This document shows, one piece after another, positions 1-5,141 of a stretch of DNA of 5,141 nucleotides. Position numbers and translations under genes: made by a program. Positions within the stretch are counted from its first letter, which is position 1. Every line of letters starts with the position of its first letter. Under the pieces are notes generated by a model, which saw nothing but the letters and a program-made list of their open reading frames with translations, was not told the DNA's origin and made no database searches. Source of the stretch: Desulfobacteraceae bacterium (GTDB taxonomy: Bacteria; Desulfobacterota; Desulfobacteria; Desulfobacterales; Desulfobacteraceae); the NCBI GenBank assembly GCA_024225895.1, contig JAAEMC010000844.1, positions 1 to 5,141 on the forward strand, read 5' to 3'.

Positions 1-97
1 AAATAAAAACAGCTCAAAAACAGGGGAAACTCACATATTTAAACGGCATAAAATTTGCTTTTGAAATATCATATAGTTTAAGATGAAAGAAATTTAT

Positions 98-105
98 GAG
101 GTGAT
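98..105 (+). promoter_or_regulatory. Strong Shine-Dalgarno that fixes the selenoprotein start
   Basis: GAGGTGAT is complementary to the 3' end of 16S rRNA over eight bases, and its GAGG core ends six bases before the ATG at 108. The competing ATG at 83, in another frame, has only AT-rich sequence without a Shine-Dalgarno in front of it. This site is therefore the main evidence that translation starts at 108 in the frame containing the internal TGA. Confidence 0.75.
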
Positions 106-107
106 AG

Positions 108-266
108 ATGAAAGAAATGGTTATTGTACTTATTTTTCTGGGGATTTATTTTTTGCTCCAGATTGTCATTCTTCCCAAAATGGGTATATCCACCTGAATG
201 AGAGAGGCCTGTCAGGTGACAGACAAAAAAGAGCTCAAAAAGAAAACACCCGAGGATATATTATAA
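108..266 (+). CDS. Probable small single-span membrane selenoprotein (Sec at in-frame TGA)
   Basis: The frame starts at ATG 108 behind a strong ribosome binding site. It runs 29 sense codons, meets TGA at 195-197, continues 22 codons and ends at TAA 264-266. Read with TGA as selenocysteine (U) it gives 52 residues. Residues 4-22 form one hydrophobic transmembrane helix (MVIVLIFLGIYFLLQIVIL), followed by PKMGISTUMREAC and a Lys-rich tail ending PEDIL. Sec30 and Cys35 form a U-x4-C pair that could be a redox centre. The Lys/Arg-rich C-terminal part suggests by the positive-inside rule that the Sec faces the cytoplasm. A SECIS-like hairpin lies at the expected distance after the TGA. I cannot name the family and the substrate is unknown. 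A weak -10-like TATAGT lies at 72-77, with no convincing -35. The next gene is convergent, its stop 45 bases downstream. The alternative is a 29-residue membrane peptide ending at the TGA. Confidence 0.72.
209..222 (+). promoter_or_regulatory. Bacterial SECIS-like stem-loop
   Basis: CTGTC (209-213) pairs perfectly with GACAG (218-222) around the four-base loop AGGT (214-217). Eleven bases separate the TGA (195-197) from the stem. The loop guanines are the 18th and 19th bases after the TGA. Known bacterial SECIS elements, such as that of E. coli fdhF, lie inside the reading frame about 11 bases after UGA and expose a GU-containing apical loop to the elongation factor SelB. The fdhF loop region also contains AGGU. 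The stem is only five pairs and I see no bulged U, so the call rests on position, loop sequence and the open frame after the TGA. Confidence 0.7.
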
Positions 267-311
267 ATTTTATCCGCGCCATACACCTGTGGTAAGAACA
301 ATTGGAAAGAT

Positions 312-2486
312 TTACATGGGATTAATGGAAAGTTCCCATACCTGTGGCTCGCCGTCGGCCATGTCGAGTTCTACTTCCTGAACCCGTATACGGCTCATGG
401 TATCCTTGACAAAAGTAAATGAATGGCGGCCGCACAATTTTGTTCCGCCCAGGATCTGGCCCTGTATCTCAATTTTAGGCGGCGCCGCCCCTTCTTTGTT
501 CACCTTTTTTAAGACCAGCACTTCCTGAACATGTTTTGTGACGGCTTTTGTGAAATAGGAGATCTGCTCTTTAATATCGTGCAGATCTTTATCTATCTGA
601 TTTGTTTGATCCTTAAATTCTCTTAACTGCTCATCGATATTTTCCATGTGCTTTTTGTGATTTTCAAGCATCTTCTGCTTTATGGGTGAGTCTTCTTCCT
701 GGGCACTGTCCTCCAGATCCTTAATCATGGCTAAAGATTTATTCTTGATGGTTTCGGTATCCATAATTTGCGATTGAAAATCTGCTTTTCCTTTTTCCAG
801 ATTTTTCTTATCCGAATATTTTAAATCAAGGATTTCCTGCCTTTTTTTAATCAGTGTATTCACCCGGTCCACTTCCATCTGGGCATAATCAGATATACCG
901 GCAGTGATGATTGATGCCTTGGCTGCTGTTGTCCCCACATGCTGAAGAAAAACCCCTTCTTTGGATGTAATCTGTGAAGAAAGCACCTTTCCCCTTGAAA
1001 CGGTAATAGTGCCGTCTGAAACAATTTTTGAATCCAATATTTCCTGGTTAACACCAATATCTTTCATACAAATTATTTCTGAATGATGGACAAATGCCGC
1101 TGATATATTTCCCCTGGAACACACCTGAGCATCAAGTATGCCTTTTGCAATGATAACATCCCCTTCACTGGCCACAATACCGCCTTCAATGGAATCAGCC
1201 GTGACCATGTTGCCGCTGACCTTGAAGCCTGGCTTGATGGTCCCTGAAATGGTGATATTGCCGTCAAACTCAATATGCCCTGTGCGATAATCCACATCAC
1301 CGTCAATGGTATATTCCTGTACCACACTGACACACCCGGTGATATCTTTTTTGGGAAATCCGTTTTTTGTGGCATGGATTTCCAATTGATCCTCTGAAAA
1401 AGCTGCGCCGTCACCGCAGCTCATATCCAGGTCCATTGCAATTTCAGAAAATATTTCCTCTCCGTAAATATTGGTACCGTTGTCTCCGGTCCTGGCAGGA
1501 GTCTTTATGGCCAGGACAGTGCCTTCTTTTATTATAGGAACCAGCCCCCTGTCTTTGAAATCCATGGCACCATTTTTTTGCATTGTACCGGCCGTTAAAA
1601 AATGCTCTGAAAAAAAATATTCAATACTTGCATCTTGTGATTCATTTGCCGGTTTGCCTTGTGCTACACCAAAAAGAGTGTTCCTCGGATAGGCTGGTGT
1701 GAGGAACTTTTTTATCGATTCTTCATCTGCTATGCCTATGAACACACCCTTCTCTTTTAAAAAGTCTAAGATTTCTGTTACATCAGGCAGATTATTTCCC
1801 TTTATCATCTCCGGTTTGAACAAAAAGGCCTTTAACGCATCATTCTGAATTTTCAGGACGATCTCTTTTAAAGGAAATTCGCTCATGGGCTGGTGTATGG
1901 CATTTTGTTTATCTCTTTTTGATGGTTCCTGATCAGCTCTAATTGAAGATGCCTTATTGTCAGCGGTTGTAACTGAAGGATCTCCCAAAGCTTGAGCCAC
2001 GGAGTTTTCTTCAATACGCTTTTTCTTTAATGCGTCAATTTTCGCGGTATCTCTCATAATTTTTATGGAAAAATCCCGCTGCTGTTTTAACAGAATCAAA
2101 TCTCGCTGCTTCTCAGTAAGGTTTCCTGCTTCAATCAGAATCTGGCCAATTTTTTTTCGTTCGCCCTTCTTTTTCGAAATTTCTTTTTGCTTTTCCAAAG
2201 CAGCTATAACTTCTCTTTCTTCGATAAACATAAATGTAGAAGCCAAGGAGCCGAACCTGAGATTTGTCTGACGAACCATGAAGATTTTGTAAAGTTCCAA
2301 TATGTGTCTGCATTTTTGATCTGACAGACCATTTTTCTTGAAAATGGTTATAATAGCCTTAATTTTATCTTCAGCTTTTTCTGCAACAGCCTGGCATTGG
2401 GCAACGGTTTTTTTATCGATAAACCCTTGGTGAAGTGCCAGGATGATCAGATATTTATATTGCTGTGATGAAGTTTTTTTTGTCAT
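312..2486 (-). CDS. FapA/DUF342 family protein with MshEN-like N-terminal region
   Basis: This is a complete 724-residue cytoplasmic protein with no signal peptide or membrane segment. Residues 1-160 are helical and Lys-rich. They include two 24-residue stretches (77-100, starting RFG and ending Q; 112-135, KIGQILIEAGNLTEKQ through Q135) that resemble the tandem motifs of GspE/MshE N domains. Residues 160-205 look like a disordered linker. Residues 205-390 fit the DUF342/FapA N-terminal region. Residues 393-530 are a run of short beta repeats with regularly spaced glycines (GDVDYRTGHIEFDGN, GTIKPGFKVSG, EGDVIIAKG), typical of the FapA parallel beta-helix, which is bactofilin-like. Residues 536-660 form a long coiled coil, and a small beta-rich tail ends the protein. 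FapA proteins are scaffold-like and linked to flagellar or surface functions, but no flagellar genes lie nearby, so the exact role is open. The ATG at 2486 has only a weak ribosome binding site (AAAAGAT); no better in-frame start is evident nearby. Confidence 0.9.
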   Translation of the reverse strand: MTKKTSSQQYKYLIILALHQGFIDKKTVAQCQAVAEKAEDKIKAIITIFKKNGLSDQKCRHILELYKIFMVRQTNLRFGSLASTFMFIEEREVIAALEKQKEISKKKGERKKIGQILIEAGNLTEKQRDLILLKQQRDFSIKIMRDTAKIDALKKKRIEENSVAQALGDPSVTTADNKASSIRADQEPSKRDKQNAIHQPMSEFPLKEIVLKIQNDALKAFLFKPEMIKGNNLPDVTEILDFLKEKGVFIGIADEESIKKFLTPAYPRNTLFGVAQGKPANESQDASIEYFFSEHFLTAGTMQKNGAMDFKDRGLVPIIKEGTVLAIKTPARTGDNGTNIYGEEIFSEIAMDLDMSCGDGAAFSEDQLEIHATKNGFPKKDITGCVSVVQEYTIDGDVDYRTGHIEFDGNITISGTIKPGFKVSGNMVTADSIEGGIVASEGDVIIAKGILDAQVCSRGNISAAFVHHSEIICMKDIGVNQEILDSKIVSDGTITVSRGKVLSSQITSKEGVFLQHVGTTAAKASIITAGISDYAQMEVDRVNTLIKKRQEILDLKYSDKKNLEKGKADFQSQIMDTETIKNKSLAMIKDLEDSAQEEDSPIKQKMLENHKKHMENIDEQLREFKDQTNQIDKDLHDIKEQISYFTKAVTKHVQEVLVLKKVNKEGAAPPKIEIQGQILGGTKLCGRHSFTFVKDTMSRIRVQEVELDMADGEPQVWELSINPM

Positions 2487-2551
2487 GGCTATCTTTTAAT
2501 GTTATCTGGAAACTATTTGATATCTACGATTTTTAAAGATGATTCTTTGTA

Positions 2552-2574
2552 GAGATTGCAATCTCATTTTTTTT
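2552..2574 (+). repeat. 14-bp perfect palindrome followed by T8
   Basis: GAGATTGCAATCTC (2552-2565) is a perfect palindrome, followed after one A by eight Ts (2567-2574). On the plus strand it could form a five-pair hairpin with a TGCA loop and a U-tract, like a weak intrinsic terminator, but no plus-strand gene ends here. It lies 66-79 bases upstream of the FapA-like start codon, so an operator for that gene is equally possible. The core ATTGCAAT recurs at 2811-2818. Confidence 0.4.
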
Positions 2575-2591
2575 AGATTCAAATCATTTTT

Positions 2592-2625
2592 AAATTTGGG
2601 TGATTTTCAAACTCCCAAATTTTTT
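2592..2625 (+). terminator. AT-rich inverted repeat with terminal T run, possible weak terminator
   Basis: AAATTTGGG (2592-2600) pairs perfectly with CCCAAATTT (2614-2622) across a 13-base loop, and three more Ts follow on the plus strand. The shape suits a plus-strand intrinsic terminator. No plus-strand gene precedes it, and the minus-strand side has As rather than Ts after the stem. It may instead be a regulatory hairpin in the leader region of the FapA-like gene. Confidence 0.3.
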
Positions 2626-2712
2626 AAAAGCTTGGAAATCGTGCAGGCCTTTATTCAGCAATTAATGGCAGCAAAATCGAGATAAAATACATACTTTTTC
2701 ATGTTTGCTGGT

Positions 2713-2851
2713 CTATTCAGTCACTTTGCCGTAACATTCAAGACGATCTTTGTTTTCGCTGCATGTTTCGTTGCGATCAGTTCCGAAACAAGTTGTTTTT
2801 GTTATTAAGCATTGCAATTAAGGCTTCTTGATTGTAATTTTTGGATTTCAT
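2713..2851 (-). pseudogene. Possible small Cys-rich gene with a one-base frameshift
   Basis: A minus-strand ATG at 2849-2851, preceded by GAGG four bases upstream, opens a 24-codon frame starting MKSKNYNQEALIAMLNNKNN and ending at TGA 2777-2779. In the +1 frame an open stretch reads TTCFGTDRNETCSENKDRLE then CYGKVTE and ends at TAG 2713-2715. Removing one A from the A5 run (T5 at 2796-2800 on the plus strand) joins the two into a 45-residue hydrophilic protein with three cysteines. It would lie 30 bases downstream of the 64-residue gene on the same strand. The coding evidence is only composition and a plausible ribosome binding site. It could be a decayed gene, a homopolymer sequencing error or chance. 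No function can be assigned. Confidence 0.25.
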
Positions 2852-2878
2852 TGGACCTCAAGCAATCACAGAAGCCTT
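2820..2878. repeat. Inverted repeat immediately after the 64-residue gene
   Basis: AAGGCTTCTTGATTG (2820-2834) is the near-perfect reverse complement of CAATCACAGAAGCCTT (2863-2878), with one extra base in the second arm, around a 28-base loop. It begins three bases past the stop codon of the 64-residue gene. There is no T-run on either side, so it is not a classical intrinsic terminator. It might protect the 3' end of that message. On the minus strand the loop holds the GAGG and ATG of the candidate small gene at 2851. Confidence 0.6.
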
Positions 2879-2881
2879 CTT

Positions 2882-3076
2882 CTATGATCCCAGCTCTTTT
2901 AAAGCCTCATCCACTGCCTTTTTTATGGCTTTGTTAATTTCCGGCCGAATATCAAATACAAGACCTTTTTTTTTGGCCAACTGTTTTGCCTTTAGATAAT
3001 CTTCAACAACATCATCAGGAATAATGACCTTGAGCAATTTCTTTTTGCTTTTTTCGTCTGCTTTTTGAATAACCAT
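2882..3076 (-). CDS. Small Lys-rich protein, possibly ribbon-helix-helix-like
   Basis: This encodes 64 residues when started at the ATG of 3076. That start has AGGA six bases upstream. The longer alternative at 3127 adds 17 residues (MVLGSGVNFGTNELGRI) and has AAGG only two bases before the ATG, so 3076 is preferred. The protein has a charged N terminus (to about residue 14), a short strand-like stretch ending in PD (LLKVIIPD, 15-21), a helix (about 22-38, DVVEDYLKAKQLAKKKG) and a second helix (about 44-62). The strand-helix-helix order and the hydrophobic-strand-then-PD pattern resemble ribbon-helix-helix DNA-binding proteins and antitoxins. This is inference from pattern only and I do not recognise the family. 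No convincing toxin partner is adjacent. It diverges from the VOC gene across about 240 bases. Confidence 0.65.
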   Translation of the reverse strand: MVIQKADEKSKKKLLKVIIPDDVVEDYLKAKQLAKKKGLVFDIRPEINKAIKKAVDEALKELGS

Positions 3077-3251
3077 AATTCGTCCTAGTTCATTTGTGCC
3101 GAAGTTAACTCCACTTCCCAACACCATTACCTTATTCGCCCATTTTATATCAAGTGGTTTTTAAAAGAAACCCTTATGTTTCAAATGAAAATTTGGAAAA
3201 CATTGACGAAGATTATTTTTGCCGCTTGAAATCCAATTATCAATTAGATTA

Positions 3252-3290
3252 TTGTACTTGTTGTACAGCCAAATATTAAATTTAAGTATA
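3252..3290 (+). promoter_or_regulatory. Promoter-like region with TTGTAC repeats before the VOC gene
   Basis: TTGTAC occurs twice (3252-3257 and 3261-3266) with nine-base periodicity, and TGTAC (3253-3257) forms an inverted repeat with GTACA (3263-3267). Each TTGTAC is a fair -35. The first is 16 bases from TATTAA (3274-3279), and the second is 16 bases from TAAGTA (3283-3288). An inverted repeat over the -35 could be an operator. Assignment of one promoter over the other is not possible from sequence alone. Confidence 0.4.
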
Positions 3291-3314
3291 AGCCCCTCTA
3301 CCAAAGGATAAAAC

Positions 3315-3683
3315 ATGAAATTTACCATCGATCATTTCAACATTAATGTTCTCGATCTTAATAAAAGCCTGGCATTTTATCACAAGGCGCTGGGATTAAA
3401 AGAAGAACAGCGAAAAACAGCCGATGACGGCAGTTATATCATTGTCTTTTTGGCAGACGGCATCTCGGCCAATAAGATAGAACTTACCTGGTTAAAACTC
3501 CAGGATCGTCCCTATGACCTTGGTGATGAAGAGTTTCATATCGCTTTTCGAACCAAGGAATTCGATGCTGCCCACACATTGCATCAAGAGATGGATTGTA
3601 TTTGTTACGAAAACAAGGACATAGGTATCTATTTTATCCAGGACCCGGATGGGTACTGGCTTGAAATTTGCCCGGCCCGATAA
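3315..3683 (+). CDS. Glyoxalase/VOC superfamily metalloenzyme (GloA-like)
   Basis: This is a complete 122-residue soluble protein with the paired beta-alpha-beta-beta-beta modules of the vicinal oxygen chelate fold. Likely metal ligands are His7 (IDHFNI), Glu56 (NKIELTW), His75 (EEFHIAF) and Glu117 (DGYWLEI). These match in order and spacing the H-E-H-E set of glyoxalase I (E. coli GloA, about 135 residues). FYHKALGL (21-28) and FIQDPDGYWLEI (107-118) are family hallmarks. Glyoxalase I isomerises the methylglyoxal-glutathione hemithioacetal to lactoylglutathione, but related VOC enzymes use other thiols, act as epimerases or give antibiotic resistance. The substrate is therefore uncertain, especially as many anaerobes of this group may lack glutathione. 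The start is supported by AAAGGA upstream of the ATG. It is probably a single-gene unit with its own promoter and terminator. Confidence 0.88.
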   Translation: MKFTIDHFNINVLDLNKSLAFYHKALGLKEEQRKTADDGSYIIVFLADGISANKIELTWLKLQDRPYDLGDEEFHIAFRTKEFDAAHTLHQEMDCICYENKDIGIYFIQDPDGYWLEICPAR

Positions 3684-3700
3684 AAATCTGTTCTTTTTCT

Positions 3701-3752
3701 AAAAAAACAAAACCCCGGGCAATTGTACACTCTCATTGTCCGGGGCTTTATT
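3701..3752. terminator. Bidirectional intrinsic terminator
   Basis: CCCCGGGCAAT (3713-3723) pairs with ATTGTCCGGGG (3735-3745): eleven pairs, one of them a G-U wobble, around an 11-base loop. On the plus strand it is followed by CTTTATT, 30 bases after the VOC stop codon. On the minus strand it is followed by TTTTGTTTTTTT, a better U-tract, which suits termination of the convergent synthase transcript about 200 bases after its stop codon. The layout fits one shared terminator between convergent genes. Confidence 0.88.
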
Positions 3753-3815
3753 GGTTATTCAAAAAACCCTGATCCACCATCAAATTCTATAACATGCCAC
3801 AAAAAAAAGGCACAG

Positions 3816-3942
3816 CCCTGGTCCCCATCAAGGTGTCAGATGCAAGGCGCCAAGGAGTGACGACTGAGGCGTATAAGTCATACTCCGCAGGGAGGAGCGA
3901 ACGCAGGCAACGCGGCAGATGGCACTTTGATGGTGACCAGGG
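3816..3942. repeat. 127-bp imperfect palindromic element, probably dispersed (MITE/REP-like)
   Basis: The outer 23 bases (3816-3838, beginning CCCTGGTCCCCATCAA) pair with 3920-3942 with one mismatch and two G-T wobbles. Three further pairs follow inside (3841-3843 with 3915-3917). The interior is GC-rich and holds secondary hairpins, including GTATAAGTCATAC (3871-3883), CTCC/GGAG (3884-3887 with 3891-3894) and a CGCC/GGCG pair. The base composition differs sharply from the AT-rich surroundings. The element lies between the synthase stop codon (five bases away) and the bidirectional terminator, as expected for a tolerated insertion. There is no transposase gene and no clear target duplication. 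It resembles in character the short interspersed palindromes common in this bacterial group, but copies elsewhere cannot be checked here. The open frame running through it on the plus strand is not considered a gene. Confidence 0.72.
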
Positions 3943-3947
3943 AAAAT

Positions 3948-5141
3948 TTATTTGGTTTCAAAATGTGCCTTCTCATCTTTTGATGTATACCGTATTTGGT
4001 TGCGAATCTGGTCAACCGGCTCCAAAAGATTGAGTTTAACCATCTCAAACCGGGAGACTTCAACAAAAACAAGTCCTTTCTTATCCACAAGTTGCAGGTT
4101 ATAGGTATTGGTCTCTTCGCTGGAATCCACCTTTTCAGTAATACAATAATAAGGCGTATTCTTTTTAATTGCTTTGTAAAATTTTAACGATTCTATCCGA
4201 TACGGCAGAACCGTTCTGCTGGTTGTAAAAAATTCCAAAAGTCCGCCTGTCTGGAACATGGCATCCACAATCACCGGGGCGGCCACAAAGTTTGGCTCTT
4301 TCACTCCTTTGAAGAATTCTTTTTTACTTTTGTCTTCAACCGTGGTGATTAGTTGTTTCCCGTCAAAGGAATTGACATCCGTAATAGTGCCGAATAGGCC
4401 AAACATAAATAGCCGTTTGGGATTGTAGACGATCTTTTCAAGATCCCCCTGGTATTGAACCGGACTAAATTTCGGTATTTTCAGCTTCTTTTGTTTCAAG
4501 GGGGCATCGGCAAACCGGCACCTGCCTTGATAATGAAGTTTGGGCTCGCCCATGACCTGACCTTTCGGATTTTTGAACTGGGATGAAATATTGCATTCAC
4601 AGACATCTTCAGTATCATTGGCCTGGGCCTTATTGCATGAAATCAGCAACTCCTTGGGCCTGCCTTTTAACAGTTTTATCCCATAAGGAATGGAAAAATC
4701 ATTTAATTCCACAAGATGACGTTTCTCATCAATAAGGGATTTGCCAACCTGTGCCAGGGTTTCAATGCCGGTCGATCCAAGAAAAAGGGGAACATCGCCC
4801 ATGGTGTGATCATGTAAAAACAGATCCCTTTCAAGATCCAGCACCCTGCTGTAAGTTACACTATCCTGGGTTTTGTCTATCAAATCATCCAGGAACGGAA
4901 ATTTTTTATCATTGGGATCCCCCAAGAGACCATCCTTGTCAAAGCTGTAATCAAGACCGGAAAAAACCATTTCAGATTCTTTTTTATCCAGAAGGTCTGC
5001 CATAAAAAACTTCACCCCCTGCTCCATGGGCAGAAACTGAATACCCCTTTCCTCTAGCACTTTTTTGACTGTCGGGTTGGTGGCCATTCCTACACCGCCC
5101 CATGCGGTCCAGGCATATACTTTATAGCTTTTTTCCGGATG
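3948..5141 (-). CDS. C-terminal part of a multidomain polyketide/secondary-lipid synthase (ketoreductase end plus dehydratase)
   Basis: The frame is open to the window edge, so the gene is truncated at its 5' end; 397 residues are visible. The ATG at 5087 is only an internal Met: the 18 codons before it (HPEKSYKVYAWTAWGGVG) continue the same domain and match the WxxWGxVGMA region near the end of type I PKS ketoreductases. Residues 100-370 form a PKS-type double-hotdog dehydratase. The N-terminal hotdog carries DHTMGDVPLFLGSTGIE with likely catalytic His112, and the C-terminal hotdog carries VDAMFQTGG with likely catalytic Asp293 and Gln297 (DxxxQ). A ketoreductase-dehydratase end is found in PfaA-like PUFA/secondary-lipid synthases and in reducing type I PKSs. 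Upstream ketosynthase, acyltransferase and carrier domains are expected outside the window. The usual HxxxGxxxxP motif is altered here. The charged tail (last 30 residues) looks like a natural C terminus, and the shared terminator follows. Confidence 0.85.
   Translation of the reverse strand, partial: HPEKSYKVYAWTAWGGVGMATNPTVKKVLEERGIQFLPMEQGVKFFMADLLDKKESEMVFSGLDYSFDKDGLLGDPNDKKFPFLDDLIDKTQDSVTYSRVLDLERDLFLHDHTMGDVPLFLGSTGIETLAQVGKSLIDEKRHLVELNDFSIPYGIKLLKGRPKELLISCNKAQANDTEDVCECNISSQFKNPKGQVMGEPKLHYQGRCRFADAPLKQKKLKIPKFSPVQYQGDLEKIVYNPKRLFMFGLFGTITDVNSFDGKQLITTVEDKSKKEFFKGVKEPNFVAAPVIVDAMFQTGGLLEFFTTSRTVLPYRIESLKFYKAIKKNTPYYCITEKVDSSEETNTYNLQLVDKKGLVFVEVSRFEMVKLNLLEPVDQIRNQIRYTSKDEKAHFETK

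Noticed and set aside
83..295. 70-codon plus-strand open frame
   Set aside because: It has no ribosome binding site and overlaps, in another frame, the well-supported selenoprotein frame starting at 108. Its translation shows no membrane segment or family pattern.
316..339. ATGGGA/TCCCAT hairpin near the end of the FapA-like gene, considered as a terminator
   Set aside because: It lies inside the last codons of the gene, the stem is only six pairs and there is no T-run after it on either strand.
1073..1414. 113-codon minus-strand open frame inside the FapA-like gene
   Set aside because: It is a shifted-frame shadow of the beta-helix-coding region and has no family resemblance.
2777..2779. 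TGA ending the 24-codon frame, considered as a second Sec codon
   Set aside because: No hairpin with a G/U loop follows at SECIS distance, and the continuation in that frame soon hits another TGA.
2701..2808. 35-codon hydrophobic plus-strand frame starting at ATG 2701
   Set aside because: It has no ribosome binding site and is antisense to the more hydrophilic coding-like frame. Hydrophobicity is expected from a T-rich strand.
2820..2878. Integron attC site
   Set aside because: The arms lack the conserved attC core-site motifs and no integrase or cassette structure is present.
3794..4033. 79-codon plus-strand open frame
   Set aside because: Most of it is the palindromic element (3816-3942) and the rest is antisense to the synthase 3' end. 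It has no ribosome binding site.

Overview
The window most likely comes from a Desulfobacteria-type (deltaproteobacterial, probably sulfate-reducing) genome. This is inferred from four things together: a probable selenocysteine-containing small membrane protein, a DUF342/FapA protein with a GspE/MshE-like N-terminal region, the end of a large multidomain polyketide/secondary-lipid synthase, and a GC-rich dispersed-type palindromic element in AT-rich DNA. No rRNA, tRNA, CRISPR array or transposase gene is visible.

Layout. (1) 108-266 (+) is a 52-residue membrane protein that ordinary gene calling would miss, because its frame is interrupted by an in-frame TGA at 195-197. A short hairpin with an AGGT loop begins 11 bases after that TGA, as in a bacterial SECIS element, so the TGA is read here as selenocysteine. 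(2) 312-2486 (-) converges on it and encodes a 724-residue cytoplasmic FapA/DUF342 protein with a beta-helix, a long coiled coil and, near its N terminus, two motifs resembling the c-di-GMP-binding MshEN repeats. (3) 2487-2881 has no secure gene. It holds two hairpin-like inverted repeats upstream of the FapA-like gene, a possible frameshifted 45-codon gene (2713-2851, -), and an inverted repeat whose loop carries that candidate's ribosome binding site and start. (4) 2882-3076 (-) encodes a 64-residue Lys-rich protein, possibly ribbon-helix-helix. (5) 3315-3683 (+) encodes a glyoxalase/VOC metalloenzyme with its own promoter-like region. (6) 3701-3752 is a strong bidirectional terminator between the VOC gene and the convergent synthase gene. 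(7) 3816-3942 is a 127-base imperfect palindrome inserted between the synthase stop codon and the terminator. (8) 3948-5141 (-) is the C-terminal end of a synthase, covering the tail of a ketoreductase domain and a double-hotdog dehydratase domain; its start lies outside the window.

The genes do not form one operon. Convergent and divergent arrangements separate them into short independent units. The strongest candidate for something undescribed is the selenoprotein at 108-266.
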